The notes under the pieces: generated by a model
Database searches by the model: none
Told to the model about the DNA's origin: nothing
The model's input: the letters and a program-made list of their open reading frames with translations, nothing else
Position numbers and translations under genes: made by a program
In this document: in pieces, positions 43,008 to 52,522 of the stretch
Layout of the letters: each line of letters starts with the position of its first letter
Numbering within the stretch: position 1 is the first letter of the stretch
Origin: Rhizobium sp. N324
Lineage (GTDB): Bacteria; Pseudomonadota; Alphaproteobacteria; Rhizobiales; Rhizobiaceae
Assembly: GCF_001664485.1 (NCBI RefSeq)
Contig: NZ_CP013635.1
Coordinates: 496,001 to 560,000, forward strand
Length of the DNA stretch: 64,000 nt
Direction: 5' to 3'

Positions 43008-44459
43008 GTGTTTTCGGCAAAGCTGATGATCAATAACGAGGCGATGGAGGCTTCCCAAGGGGCGACCTTCGAACGCATTGATCCGCTGACCGGCGATGTC
43101 GCCACGGTCGCCTCGGCGGGATCCGTCGCCGACATGACGCGGGCCGCCAATGCCGCCGCTGCCGCCTTTCCCGATTGGTCGCAGACAGGCCCCGTCGAAC
43201 GGCGCCGGCTGCTGAATGGCGCGGCAGATCTCCTGGAGGCCCGCACGCCGGTGCTTACTGCCGCCATGACCGGGGAAACCGGCGCAACCGCGCAATGGGC
43301 GGCGATCAATTGCGGGCTCGGCGCCGAAATTCTTCGCGAGGCGGCGGCGATGACCACGCAAATATCAGGCGAACTCATTCCGTCGGGCATTCCCGGCAGC
43401 CTCGCCATGGCCGTGCGCCAGCCGGCCGGCGTCTGCGTCGGCATCGCCCCCTGGAATGCGCCGATCATTCTCGGCGCCCGCGCTATCGCCATGCCGCTGG
43501 CCTGCGGCAACACGGTCGTGCTCAAGGCCTCCGAACTCTGCCCGAAGACCCATGGCCTGATCGGCGACATCATGCGCGACGCCGGCTTCCCGCGCGGCGT
43601 CGTCAATGTCGTCTCCAATGCGCCGGGCGATGCCGCCGCCGTCGTCGATGCCTTGATCGCCCATCCGGCCGTGCGCCGCGTCAATTTCACCGGCTCCACT
43701 CGTGTCGGCAGGATCATTGCCGAATCCTCGGCAAGGCATCTGAAGCGCTGCCTGCTCGAACTCGGCGGCAAGGCGCCGTTCATCGTGCTTGCAGACGCCG
43801 ATATCGACGAGGCGGTCAGTGCCGCCGCCTTCGGCGCCTTCATGAACCAGGGTCAGATCTGCATGTCGACCGAACGGATCATCCTGATGGACGAGATCGC
43901 CGACCATTTCGTCGGCAAGTTCAGGACGAAGGCGGCCGCCCTCGTCGCAGGCCATCCCGGGGAAGGCAATACGCCGCTCGGCACGCTGATCAATGCAGAG
44001 GCCGTGCGCCGCGTCAGGTCGCTGATCGACGATGCCCTGCAGAAGGGCGCGGTCCTGGTCTGCGGCGGCGAGGCCCACGGCACGCTGATGGATGCGACCG
44101 TCATCGATCACGTGACGCCGGCCATGCGTATCTACCGGGAGGAGAGCTTCGGGCCGGTCGCGGCGATCATCCGGGTCGGCAGCATCGACGAGGCCGTAAC
44201 GGTCGCCAACGACAATGAATACGGGCTTTCGGCCGCGGTCTTCAGCGCCGATGTCAATGCGGCACTTGCCGTCGCCATGCGGCTGGAATCCGGCATCTGC
44301 CACATCAACGAAGCCACGGTTTCCGACGAGCCGCAAATGCCGTTCGGCGGCGTCAAATCGAGCGGCTACGGCCGCTTCGGCGGCAAGGCGGCGATCGACG
44401 AATTCACCGAGCTCAGATGGGTCACCATGGCATCGGGAAAACGGCAATACCCGATCTGA
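43008..44459 (+). CDS. Aldehyde dehydrogenase, vanillin/salicylaldehyde dehydrogenase-like
   Basis: About 483 residues from the GTG at 43008, chosen because it lines up with the start of the paralogue at 50087; ATGs at 42996 and 43026 are alternatives. Catalytic Cys is in NQGQICMSTER, the general base in LELGGKAPF, and the coenzyme loop reads FTGSTRVGR. The RIDPLTG start and the MPFGGVKSSGYGRFGG end are typical of aromatic aldehyde dehydrogenases. It probably oxidises vanillin or a related benzaldehyde to the acid. First gene of the rightward cluster, divergent from AraC. Confidence 0.87.
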   Translation: MFSAKLMINNEAMEASQGATFERIDPLTGDVATVASAGSVADMTRAANAAAAAFPDWSQTGPVERRRLLNGAADLLEARTPVLTAAMTGETGATAQWAAINCGLGAEILREAAAMTTQISGELIPSGIPGSLAMAVRQPAGVCVGIAPWNAPIILGARAIAMPLACGNTVVLKASELCPKTHGLIGDIMRDAGFPRGVVNVVSNAPGDAAAVVDALIAHPAVRRVNFTGSTRVGRIIAESSARHLKRCLLELGGKAPFIVLADADIDEAVSAAAFGAFMNQGQICMSTERIILMDEIADHFVGKFRTKAAALVAGHPGEGNTPLGTLINAEAVRRVRSLIDDALQKGAVLVCGGEAHGTLMDATVIDHVTPAMRIYREESFGPVAAIIRVGSIDEAVTVANDNEYGLSAAVFSADVNAALAVAMRLESGICHINEATVSDEPQMPFGGVKSSGYGRFGGKAAIDEFTELRWVTMASGKRQYPI

Positions 44460-44526
44460 ACCACAGGTCGGCCGGAATGAACGCGAAACGGGCGGGAGGC
44501 CCGCATCGAGAGGGAGGAATGATTTC

Positions 44527-45828
44527 ATGAACGGAAAACTCAACGCGGCGACATTGACCCGCCGCTCTTTCATCGCATCGGCCGCGGCAGGCAGCGCGGC
44601 ACTGGCGCTGTCCGGCCGCACGGCTTTCGCTGACGGCGATACGCTGAAGGTCGGTTTCATCAGCCCGCGCACCGGCCCGCTCGGCGGCTTCGGCGAGACG
44701 GATGGCTATGTGCTGGACCTCGCACGCAAGGCGTTGGCGAACGGCCTGCAAGCCGGCGGCAAGACCTGGAAGGTGGAGATTCTCGACCAGGACACCCAGT
44801 CCGATCCGTCGCGCGCCGGCCAGCTCGCGAAGGAGCTGATCAACAACCAGGCGATCGACCTGATGCTCGCGGTGTCGACACCGGAAACCATCAACCCGGT
44901 GGCCGACGCCTGCGAGGCGGCCGGCGTTCCCTGCCTGTCCACCGTCATGCCCTGGGAGGCCTGGTATTTCGGCCGTGGCGCCAAGCCGGGCGCGCCCTCC
45001 CCCTTCAAATGGACCTATCATTTCGGCTTTGGCGTCGAAGAATTCCACAAGGCCTATGTTTCGCAGTGGAACCTGATCGAGACCAACAAGAAGGTCGGCG
45101 TGATGTATCCGAACGACGCCGATGGCAACGCGATCCGCGCCCATCTGGCGCCGGCCCTTGCCAAGGCCGGCTTCACCATCGTCGATCCCGGCGCCTATGA
45201 AACCGGCACCACCGATTTTACCGCGCAGATCGCTCTCTTCCGGCAGGAGGGCGTGGAGATCTTCAACTCCTTCCCGATCCCGCCCGATTTCGCTGCCTTC
45301 TGGCGCCAGGCCGCACAGCAGGGACTCACCCAGCAGATCAAGATCTGCCAGGTCGCCAAGACGGGCCTGTTTCCCTCCGACATCGAGGCGCTCGGCGATC
45401 TCGGCATGAACATCGGCAGCGCCGCCTATTGGCACAAGGCCTTCCCTTACAAATCCACGCTGACGGGCGTGTCGGGAACCGAACTCGCAGACGGCTACGA
45501 AACGGCGAGCGGCAAGCAGTGGACGCAGCAACTGGGCGCCAGCCTGGCGCTTCTCGATGCCGGCTTCGATGCGCTGAAAGCGAGCAGCGACGTCAAGAGC
45601 AAGGAAGCCGTCGCCAAGGCGATTTCCAAGCTGAAAACCACCACGATCGCCGGCAAGGTCGATTTCACCAGCGGTCCCGTCGCCAATGTCTCGCCCGGAC
45701 CGATCATCGGCACGCAATGGGTCAAGGCGGCCGAAGGCTCGAAATTCGCGCTCGACTACGTCGTCACCGAAAACGCCACCGATCCCAACGTCCCGGTCGG
45801 CGCCAAGCTTATCGCTTACAACGGATAA
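44527..45828 (+). CDS. Branched-chain amino acid-type ABC transporter substrate-binding protein
   Basis: Protein of 433 residues from the ATG at 44527 behind GGGAGG. A twin-arginine-like signal TRRSFIASAAAGSAAL opens it, ending near the ADG at about 35-37. The mature part is a type I periplasmic-binding fold: LKVGFISPRTGPLGGFGE, DTQSDPSRAGQLAKELI, then a second lobe with ETGTTDFTAQIALF. Members of this family also bind aromatic acids, and with vanillin-dehydrogenase-like neighbours the ligand is probably a phenylpropanoid or benzoate. It precedes two ATPase and two permease genes of the same system. Confidence 0.88.
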   Translation: MNGKLNAATLTRRSFIASAAAGSAALALSGRTAFADGDTLKVGFISPRTGPLGGFGETDGYVLDLARKALANGLQAGGKTWKVEILDQDTQSDPSRAGQLAKELINNQAIDLMLAVSTPETINPVADACEAAGVPCLSTVMPWEAWYFGRGAKPGAPSPFKWTYHFGFGVEEFHKAYVSQWNLIETNKKVGVMYPNDADGNAIRAHLAPALAKAGFTIVDPGAYETGTTDFTAQIALFRQEGVEIFNSFPIPPDFAAFWRQAAQQGLTQQIKICQVAKTGLFPSDIEALGDLGMNIGSAAYWHKAFPYKSTLTGVSGTELADGYETASGKQWTQQLGASLALLDAGFDALKASSDVKSKEAVAKAISKLKTTTIAGKVDFTSGPVANVSPGPIIGTQWVKAAEGSKFALDYVVTENATDPNVPVGAKLIAYNG

Positions 45829-45834
45829 CGCACG

Positions 45835-46587
45835 GTGCAGCAGCTAGCTCAAAATCGGCCGGGAGGAGCCTTTCTCTCGGCCAAAGGGATACACAAGCAG
45901 TTCGGCGCCCTCGTCGTCCTGGAGAACCTGGACTTTTCCATGGGCGATGGCGATGCGGTCGGCATCGTCGGGCCGAACGGCGCGGGCAAGACCACGCTGC
46001 TCTCCGTGCTCGCCGGCGCCTTCCCGCCAAGTGCTGGAACCATCACCTTCGACGGCGCCGACGTCACGGGCCGGACGGCGGCGGAGCGCTGCCGGTCCGG
46101 GCTGGTGCGGACCCATCAGGTGCCCAAACCCTTCAGCGGCATGACGACCTTCGAAAATGTCTTCGTCGCCGCATCGCACGGCCATGCCGCAAGCCGCGAC
46201 GAAGCCTATGAGCGTGTGGTGGATTCGCTTTCGCTCTGCGGCATGCTTGGCGTCGCCAACCGCCCGGCCGACACGCTCGGCCTTCTCGATCGCAAACGCC
46301 TGGAGCTTGCCCGTGCGCTTGCCACGCAGCCGCGGCTGCTGCTGCTCGACGAGATCGGCGGCGGCCTGACCGATGGCGAGGCGAGCGAGCTCGTGGAAAC
46401 CATCCTCGAATTGCGCCGCCGCGGTATCGGCATCGTCTGGATCGAGCATATCGTTCATATCCTCCTGCAGGTGGCGGAACGGCTGATCTGCATGGATGCC
46501 GGCCGGATCATCGCCGATGGCGAGCCGAAAGCGGTCATGAGCAACGCCGAAGTGGTCAAGGCCTATCTCGGAGGAACGCCGGCATGA
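45835..46587 (+). CDS. LivG-like ABC transporter ATP-binding protein
   Basis: ATPase of 250 residues starting at a GTG six bases after the binding-protein stop. Walker A GPNGAGKT is near 46-53; the signature is diverged (LGLLDRKRLELARAL in place of LSGGQ), as in many LivG proteins; Walker B is LLLLDEIGGGLTDGE; the switch is WIEHIVHIL. Its C-terminal GTPA overlaps the next ATPase start as ATGA. One of two nucleotide-binding subunits of the importer. Confidence 0.9.
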   Translation: MQQLAQNRPGGAFLSAKGIHKQFGALVVLENLDFSMGDGDAVGIVGPNGAGKTTLLSVLAGAFPPSAGTITFDGADVTGRTAAERCRSGLVRTHQVPKPFSGMTTFENVFVAASHGHAASRDEAYERVVDSLSLCGMLGVANRPADTLGLLDRKRLELARALATQPRLLLLDEIGGGLTDGEASELVETILELRRRGIGIVWIEHIVHILLQVAERLICMDAGRIIADGEPKAVMSNAEVVKAYLGGTPA

Positions 46588-47312
46588 GCCTTCTCTCCAT
46601 TCGCAACCTCGACGTCCGCCACGGCCTTTTGCAGGCCGTGCGCGGCGTGAGCTTCGATATCGTCAAGGGCGAGGTGCTGGCGCTGGTCGGCGCCAACGGC
46701 GCGGGCAAGACGACGCTGCTGCGCTCGATCGCCGGTGCTCACCTTCCGTCTGCCGGGCAGGTCCTTCTCAACGATGAAGACCTGGCCTCCGTGCCTTCCC
46801 ACAAACGGATCGCCAAGGGAATCGCTTTGGTGCCGGAAGGCCGGCGGCTGTTTTCACAGATGACGGTCGAAGAGAACCTGCTTCTCGGAAAGAGCTGCGG
46901 CCGCAAGGGCGAGTGGAGCATCGATCGCGTCCTCGACGCCTTCCCGAACCTCAAACCCCGCCGCCATGCCAAGACAGGGCACCTCTCGGGCGGCGAACAG
47001 CAAGCGACCGCCATCGGCCGTGCGCTGATGAGCAACCCGGATATTCTGCTGCTGGACGAAGTCTCGCTCGGGCTTTCGCCGCTCGTCGTCGACCGCGTCT
47101 ATGCCCAGTTGCAGGCATTGCTGACCTCGGGAACGACCATCGTGCTCGTCGAGCAGGACCTTGCCCGCGCCATGAGCGTCGCAAGCCGCGTTATCTGCAT
47201 GCTGGAAGGACGCATCGTGCTCGACCGGCCGGCTGGCGCCGTCACCCGCGAACACGTCACCCAGGCCTATTTCGGGCTGCACCGGGCAGCCGGCGAAAGG
47301 AGCCCATCATGA
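46584..47312 (+). CDS. LivF-like ABC transporter ATP-binding protein
   Basis: ATPase of 242 residues. Walker A GANGAGKT is near 35-42, the signature LSGGEQQATAIGRAL and Walker B ILLLDEVSLGLSP are intact, and LVEQDLARA carries the branched-chain-type switch. It is ATGA-coupled at both ends, to LivG before and LivH after, and completes the ATPase pair. Confidence 0.92.
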   Translation: MSLLSIRNLDVRHGLLQAVRGVSFDIVKGEVLALVGANGAGKTTLLRSIAGAHLPSAGQVLLNDEDLASVPSHKRIAKGIALVPEGRRLFSQMTVEENLLLGKSCGRKGEWSIDRVLDAFPNLKPRRHAKTGHLSGGEQQATAIGRALMSNPDILLLDEVSLGLSPLVVDRVYAQLQALLTSGTTIVLVEQDLARAMSVASRVICMLEGRIVLDRPAGAVTREHVTQAYFGLHRAAGERSPS

Positions 47313-48223
47313 TCAACTCCCTCATCCAGGGTATCCTGCTCGGCGGCTATTACGCCGTCATCGCCTGCGGCCTGTCCTTCATGTTTTCGGTCATGCGGAT
47401 CATCAATCTCGCCCACGGCAGCCTGGCGGTCGCCGCCGCCTACGGGCTATGGCTGCTCGCCGCCAAGGCCGGCATCCCGCCTTTCGCCGGCCTGCTGATC
47501 GTGCTGCCCGTCATGGCGGCGATCGGCTGGCTGCTGCAGCGCTTCATCCTCGAACGCAGCGCCCGCGGCGGCACGCTGCTGCCGATCCTCACCACCTTCG
47601 GCTTGTCGATCGTCATCGACAATCTGCTGTTCGAGCAGTTCGGCGCCGATACACGGTCGCTCGCACCCTTCATCGGCAACCTGTCCTATGCGTCCTGGCA
47701 GCTGCCGGGCCACATCTTCGTCGGCAAGCTTGCCGTGATGATGATGTTGACGGCGGTCCTCCTTCTCGGCGCGCTGCAATTCTTTCTTAGCCGCTTTGCG
47801 CTCGGCCGCGCCATCCGCGCTACGGCCGAAGATCCCGATACGGCGGGGCTGGCCGGCATCGATGCGCGCCGAGTGAACGCCGTCGCCACCGCGATCACCA
47901 TGGTGACGATCGGGATCGCCGGCGCCTTTCTCGGAATGCGGGCGACCTTCAGCCCCTATGCCGGCGGCCCGCAGCTGCTCTTCGCCTTCGAGGCGGCCGT
48001 GATTGGCGGAGCGGGATCTCTCTGGGGCACGCTTGCCGGCGGCATCATTCTCGGCCTCGCCCAATCGCTCGGCGCGCAGCTGCACCCGCAAGGCTTTCTA
48101 ATCGGCGGCCATGCCGTGTTTCTGCTGGTCCTTTTCGTCAGGCTGTCCCGCTTCGGCATGCCTCAACTCGACAAGCTCGGCGCGTTCTTGAATTTTCGCG
48201 CCCGTCTTCGGAGCCCGACATGA
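47309..48223 (+). CDS. LivH-like ABC transporter permease
   Basis: Membrane protein of 304 residues from the ATG at 47309 overlapping the LivF stop. It has about eight hydrophobic segments, the LivH opening GILLGGYYAVIACGLSFMFSVM with INLAHGS, and the conserved cytoplasmic loop ALGRAIRATAEDPDTAGLAGI. Ends ATGA-coupled to the second permease. Forms half of the import channel. Confidence 0.93.
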   Translation: MINSLIQGILLGGYYAVIACGLSFMFSVMRIINLAHGSLAVAAAYGLWLLAAKAGIPPFAGLLIVLPVMAAIGWLLQRFILERSARGGTLLPILTTFGLSIVIDNLLFEQFGADTRSLAPFIGNLSYASWQLPGHIFVGKLAVMMMLTAVLLLGALQFFLSRFALGRAIRATAEDPDTAGLAGIDARRVNAVATAITMVTIGIAGAFLGMRATFSPYAGGPQLLFAFEAAVIGGAGSLWGTLAGGIILGLAQSLGAQLHPQGFLIGGHAVFLLVLFVRLSRFGMPQLDKLGAFLNFRARLRSPT

Positions 48224-49245
48224 CATTCGTCTCCAACGGAATATCGATAGAGCGCTGGACGAGAGCTTCGCGGCTGGCGCTTGGCTCGATGGCCGCAGTG
48301 CTTGCCCTGCTGGCGCTCGCCCCCGCCGTGCTTGGCGCCGGCGCGATCGACAGGCTGACGGCCCTCTTCATCTACGTGATCCTTGCCGCGATGTGGAATG
48401 CGCTCGCCGGTTTCGGCGGGCTGGTCTCGGTCGGCCAGCAGGTGTTCTTCGGCCTCGGCGCCTATTTCACCATTCGGCTCGCCGATGCCGGGCTCGACCC
48501 CTTCGTCTCGGTCTTTGCCGCCGCGATCGTGACCGGCGCGCTGTCGATCCCGCTTTCGCTCTTCATGCTGCGGCTGAAGGGCGGCGAATTCGCGATCGGC
48601 ATGTGGGTCGTGGCCGAGCTCGCCCACCTGCTCGTCAATCTCGACCGGTTGATCCAAGGGGAAACCGGAACCTCGCTGATCTCGCTCAACCTCTATGACA
48701 GCGGCATGCGGCGGGCAACGATCTACTGGCTTTCGCTGGCGTCGATGGCGGCCCTGCTCGGCGCCCTCTTCATGCTGATGCGCAGCCGCGCCGGTGCCGC
48801 CATGCAGGCGATCCGCGACAATGAAGAGGCGGCGACTTCGGTCGGCGTGCGGGTGACCGGAACCAAGCGTCTGCTCTTCGTGCTCGCCGCCTTCGGCATT
48901 GCGATCGCCGGCGGCCTGTGGCTGGCGACCGCCACCACCTTCCAGCCGAAGACCTATTTCAGTGTCCAGTGGACGGCCTACATGATCTTCATGGTGCTGG
49001 TCGGCGGGATCGGCAAGTTCGAAGGCGCAATCCTCGGCGCCATCCTGTTCTTCCTCATCGAGACCTTCTTCGGCGGAGCCGGCGTCTGGTATCTGATCGG
49101 CCTCGGCGCCACCGCCCTGATCTTCTCCCTCTACCTGCCACGCGGCCTTTGGGGCGAAATCGAACGCCGCTTCGATTTCCAGCTCCTGCCCGTCGGCTAC
49201 CGGCTGAAACTTCCTGGTCCGAACAAGATCAAATGGGAAGAATGA
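48220..49245 (+). CDS. LivM-like ABC transporter permease
   Basis: Membrane protein of 341 residues with the LivM pattern AMWNALAGFGGLVSVGQQVFFGLGAY, LRLKGGEFAIGMWVVAELAH and the coupling loop GAAMQAIRDNEEAATSVGV. Partner of the LivH-like permease. It is followed after 36 bases by the SDR gene, so transport and metabolism share one transcript. Confidence 0.93.
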   Translation: MTFVSNGISIERWTRASRLALGSMAAVLALLALAPAVLGAGAIDRLTALFIYVILAAMWNALAGFGGLVSVGQQVFFGLGAYFTIRLADAGLDPFVSVFAAAIVTGALSIPLSLFMLRLKGGEFAIGMWVVAELAHLLVNLDRLIQGETGTSLISLNLYDSGMRRATIYWLSLASMAALLGALFMLMRSRAGAAMQAIRDNEEAATSVGVRVTGTKRLLFVLAAFGIAIAGGLWLATATTFQPKTYFSVQWTAYMIFMVLVGGIGKFEGAILGAILFFLIETFFGGAGVWYLIGLGATALIFSLYLPRGLWGEIERRFDFQLLPVGYRLKLPGPNKIKWEE

Positions 49246-49281
49246 GCCCGCCTCCAGTTTCTCTTGCGAAAGGTGACATCC

Positions 49282-50067
49282 ATGCTTTTTGGTAAAACGA
49301 TCCTGGTGACCGGCGTCGCCTCCGGCATCGGCGCGCGCACGGCTGAACTGGCCGGCCAGATGGGGGCCGAGGTGATCGGCGTCGATGTCCGCGAACCGGC
49401 GAATGGAAGTGCCGCCTTCATCAAGGGCGATCTGTCCACGCCATCGGGCGTAGCCGAGATCGCTGCACGGCTCCCGGCGCGGCTCGATGCGCTCGCCAAT
49501 GTCGCCGGCCTTTCCGGCAATACCGGCGTCGTCTCGACGCTCGCCGTCAATTTCTACGGCCTTCGCGCCCTGTCGGAAGCCGTGGCGCCGCGCCTGCGCG
49601 AAGGCGGCGCCATCGTCAACGTCGCCTCGATTGCCGGCTACGGCTGGCGCGCCAATCTCGATCGGGCAAAGATCCTGACCGGCATTGAAGGCTTTCCCGA
49701 TGTCTCGGCGGTCGCCGCCGAACACGGCCTCAGGGACGAGGAAGGTTATCCGCTTTCCAAGGAGCTGCTGCTGCTCTGGACCATGCGCGCGGCGCACCAG
49801 CCCTTGTTCAAGGACCGCGGTATCCGCGTCAATGCGGTAAGCCCGGGGCCGGTGGAAACGCCGATCCTTAAACAGTTCCGCGCCGTGCTCGGCGATGCCA
49901 GGGTCGACAGCGACATCACCCGCGTCGGCCGCGCCGGCACTGCCGCCGATATCGCACCCGCCGTGCTTTTCCTCTGCTCGGATGGCGGGCGCTGGATCAA
50001 CGGTGCCAATCTTGCCGCCGACGGCGGCCTCGAAGCATCCATCAATGCCGACGTCCTCGGCTTCTAG
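49282..50067 (+). CDS. Short-chain dehydrogenase, coniferyl-alcohol dehydrogenase-like
   Basis: SDR of 261 residues from the ATG at 49282 behind GAAAGGTGACATCC. The coenzyme loop is VTGVASGIGA, followed by an acidic residue in GVDVRE, pointing to NAD. The catalytic set is visible as NVASIAGYG and, after an insertion of about 30 residues, GYPLSKELL (Tyr-x3-Lys). The insertion and the VNAVSPGPVETPIL ending resemble coniferyl alcohol dehydrogenase (CalA-type) and hydroxysteroid dehydrogenases. In this setting it would oxidise coniferyl alcohol or a related arylalkanol. Confidence 0.82.
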   Translation: MLFGKTILVTGVASGIGARTAELAGQMGAEVIGVDVREPANGSAAFIKGDLSTPSGVAEIAARLPARLDALANVAGLSGNTGVVSTLAVNFYGLRALSEAVAPRLREGGAIVNVASIAGYGWRANLDRAKILTGIEGFPDVSAVAAEHGLRDEEGYPLSKELLLLWTMRAAHQPLFKDRGIRVNAVSPGPVETPILKQFRAVLGDARVDSDITRVGRAGTAADIAPAVLFLCSDGGRWINGANLAADGGLEASINADVLGF

Positions 50068-50086
50068 TCATTATCAAAGGAGACCC

Positions 50087-51535
50087 ATGATGAATATTTC
50101 CCTCCTGATCAACGGCGCGGACCGCCCGGCCTCCGACGGCCGGACCTATGACCGCATCGATCCCTTCACCGAAAAACTCGCCAGCCGCGCCGCCGCGGCG
50201 AGCCTGGAGGATGCCGCCGCCGCCGTCGACGCCGCGTCCGCCGCCTTCGGCGCTTGGTCGAAGACCGGCCCCGGTCAGCGCCGCGCGATCCTGATGAAGG
50301 CCGCCGACATCATGGATTCCAAGGTGGACGAATTTACCCGGCTGATGATCGAGGAAACCGGTGCCACCGCGCCTTGGGCCGGCTTCAACGTCATGTTCGC
50401 CGCCAACATCCTGCGCGAGGCCGGCGCCATGACGACGCAGATTTCAGGCGAAATCATTCCCTCCAACAAACCCGGCACGCTCGCCATGGGCGTTCGTCAG
50501 GCTGCCGGCGTCTGCCTGGCGATCGCGCCCTGGAACGCGCCTGTCATCCTGGCGACCCGCGCCATCGCCATGCCGATTGCCTGCGGCAACACCGCTATCC
50601 TCAAAGCCTCCGAGCAATGCCCCGGCACGCACCGGCTGATCGCAACGGTGCTGACGGAAGCCGGCCTGCCGGCCGGCGTCCTCAACGTCATCACCAATGC
50701 GCCGGAAGATGCACCTCAGATCGTCGCTGCGCTGATCGCCCATCCGGCCGTCAAGCGCGTCAACTTCACCGGATCGACCAAAGTCGGCAAGATCATCGCC
50801 GAGACCTGCGGCAAGCACCTCAAGCCTGCCCTTCTCGAGCTCGGCGGCAAGGCCCCGCTGGTTATTCTCGACGACGCCGATATCGACGGCGCGGTCAATG
50901 CCGCCACTTTCGGCGCCTTCATGCATCAGGGGCAGATCTGCATGTCGACGGAGCGGATCATCGTCGATAGCTCGATCGCCGATCAGTTCGTCGCCAAACT
51001 CGCCGCCCGCGCCAGCCAGCTCCCGGCCGGCGACCCGCGCGGCCATGTCGTGCTCGGCTCGCTGATCAGCCTCGATGCCGCCAAGAAAATGGAAGAACTG
51101 ATCGCCGATGCGACGGCCAAGGGCGCAAAACTTGTGGCCGGCGGCAAGCGCTCCGGCACAGTGGTCGAGGCGACGCTGCTCGATCACGTCACGCCTGATA
51201 TGCGCGTCTATGCGGAAGAATCCTTCGGCCCGGTCAAGCCGATCATTCGCGTCTCGGGCGAGGAAGAAGCGATCCGCATCGCCAACGACACCGAATACGG
51301 CCTGTCATCCGCCGTCTTCAGCCGCAACATCCAGCGGGCAATGGCGGTTGCGGCGCGGATCGAATCCGGCATCTGCCACATCAATGGCCCGACCGTGCAC
51401 GACGAAGCGCAAATGCCCTTCGGCGGCGTCAAAGGCAGCGGCTACGGCCGCTTCGGCGGCAAGGCGGCCATCGCCGAATTCACCGATCTGCGCTGGATCA
51501 CGGTCGAGGATTCCGCCCAGCATTATCCCTTCTGA
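50087..51535 (+). CDS. Aldehyde dehydrogenase, vanillin dehydrogenase-like (second)
   Basis: Protein of 482 residues from the ATG at 50087 behind AAAGGAGACCC. It is a close paralogue of the ALDH at 43008-44459: shared MTTQISGE, HPAV/KRVNFTGST, catalytic Cys in HQGQICMSTER, the base in LELGGKAPL, and MPFGGVKGSGYGRFGGKAAIAEF at the end. Last gene of the AraC-led cluster. The two copies may differ in aldehyde preference (for example vanillin against p-hydroxybenzaldehyde). Confidence 0.88.
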   Translation: MMNISLLINGADRPASDGRTYDRIDPFTEKLASRAAAASLEDAAAAVDAASAAFGAWSKTGPGQRRAILMKAADIMDSKVDEFTRLMIEETGATAPWAGFNVMFAANILREAGAMTTQISGEIIPSNKPGTLAMGVRQAAGVCLAIAPWNAPVILATRAIAMPIACGNTAILKASEQCPGTHRLIATVLTEAGLPAGVLNVITNAPEDAPQIVAALIAHPAVKRVNFTGSTKVGKIIAETCGKHLKPALLELGGKAPLVILDDADIDGAVNAATFGAFMHQGQICMSTERIIVDSSIADQFVAKLAARASQLPAGDPRGHVVLGSLISLDAAKKMEELIADATAKGAKLVAGGKRSGTVVEATLLDHVTPDMRVYAEESFGPVKPIIRVSGEEEAIRIANDTEYGLSSAVFSRNIQRAMAVAARIESGICHINGPTVHDEAQMPFGGVKGSGYGRFGGKAAIAEFTDLRWITVEDSAQHYPF

Positions 51536-51658
51536 GGGGCAGCAAGGTTTCCGCTGCGGACGGCAATCGTCCCGAAGGTTGAGCGCGCCACGGCCATCCC
51601 GGTTGTGGCGCGATCAGAATTTGGGCCGGTGACATTCGCCGCTGCCCGCCGCGACCCT

Positions 51659-52226
51659 TCAGACCGAGGAACCGCGCAGAGCCTCGGCAAGCTTCAGCCA
51701 GAGATCGTGGGGCGGCGAGGGAACCGACCGCGAATCTTCGTCGGAGGCCCGAATATCGGCGACAACCTCTCACCGCCGCCATCATCCGCCGAAATTTTGT
51801 GGCCTTGTCCGTGAACCGCTCCGAGCCGCGCTCGCCCAGCACCGTGCGGATCGTTGCGACGGCCAGATTGAAATTTTTCTGCAACGGCCTGAACGCCCCA
51901 CGGTGTTTGTCCCGCATGCCGACGCGGAGATCCCCGTGGGCGAAGGCCGCCATCGCGTCGTTGAAGTCGGAGAGATTGTCGTCGATCGATGAAATCAGTT
52001 CATTGAGTAGCGCCGCCGAGCGGCGAAGATCCGGATCGGTGTAGTCGGCATTCATTCGCCGCGTCAGATTTCCATCCATGGCGGCATTGGCGAATGCTGC
52101 GATTTCAGCGCAGAATTTGGCTTTTTGATCTACCGGATCGAGATCGCCGATCTCCCGGCCCTGATAGGTCGTATTCGGTCCGGAGCCGTTCATTGTTTCG
52201 ACCACAGACGCCGAGCCTCTGCGCAT
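51659..52226 (-). pseudogene. Decayed methyl-accepting chemotaxis protein fragment
   Basis: A frame starting at 52226 gives HAMP-like chemoreceptor sequence (tandem repeats with MDGNLTRRMNADY and FAHGDLRVGMRDKHRGAF, then a helix NFNLAVATIRTVLGE), but the membrane sensor and signalling tip are missing. After this the reading frame appears to shift near 51770, and another frame gives a plausible C-terminal tail (PHDLWLKLAEALRGSSV) ending at 51659. I read it as an internally deleted, frameshifted remnant. Confidence 0.6.
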
Positions 52227-52522
52227 GCATCGCCGCCGGACTTGCGGTGGATCATAAGGGCATAGATGCCTTGCACCATATCGTATTTCCTGCTGACCGA
52301 TTGCATCGCTGCTATGTGTGAGCGAAACCGGCCCCCTGCCAAAACAGGACCATCCAAGGCAGCAACGCTTTAAAAAAGTCCTTCCTTGCCTCTAAAGTCG
52401 GATATTTGCCGCGCAGAACGGACAGCGTCAGCGTGTTTTGACCATGATCCAGCAGCCTGTAGGCTCCGATCGCCGCAGCCGGTTCGATGCGCAGCCTCGA
52501 CCACCATTCCGATCAACTCCTC
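52227..52522. other. Intergenic stretch without a supported gene
   Basis: About 300 bases between the chemoreceptor remnant and the secreted-protein gene. It probably includes lost 5' parts of the chemoreceptor; no dyad or open frame stands out. Confidence 0.4.
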
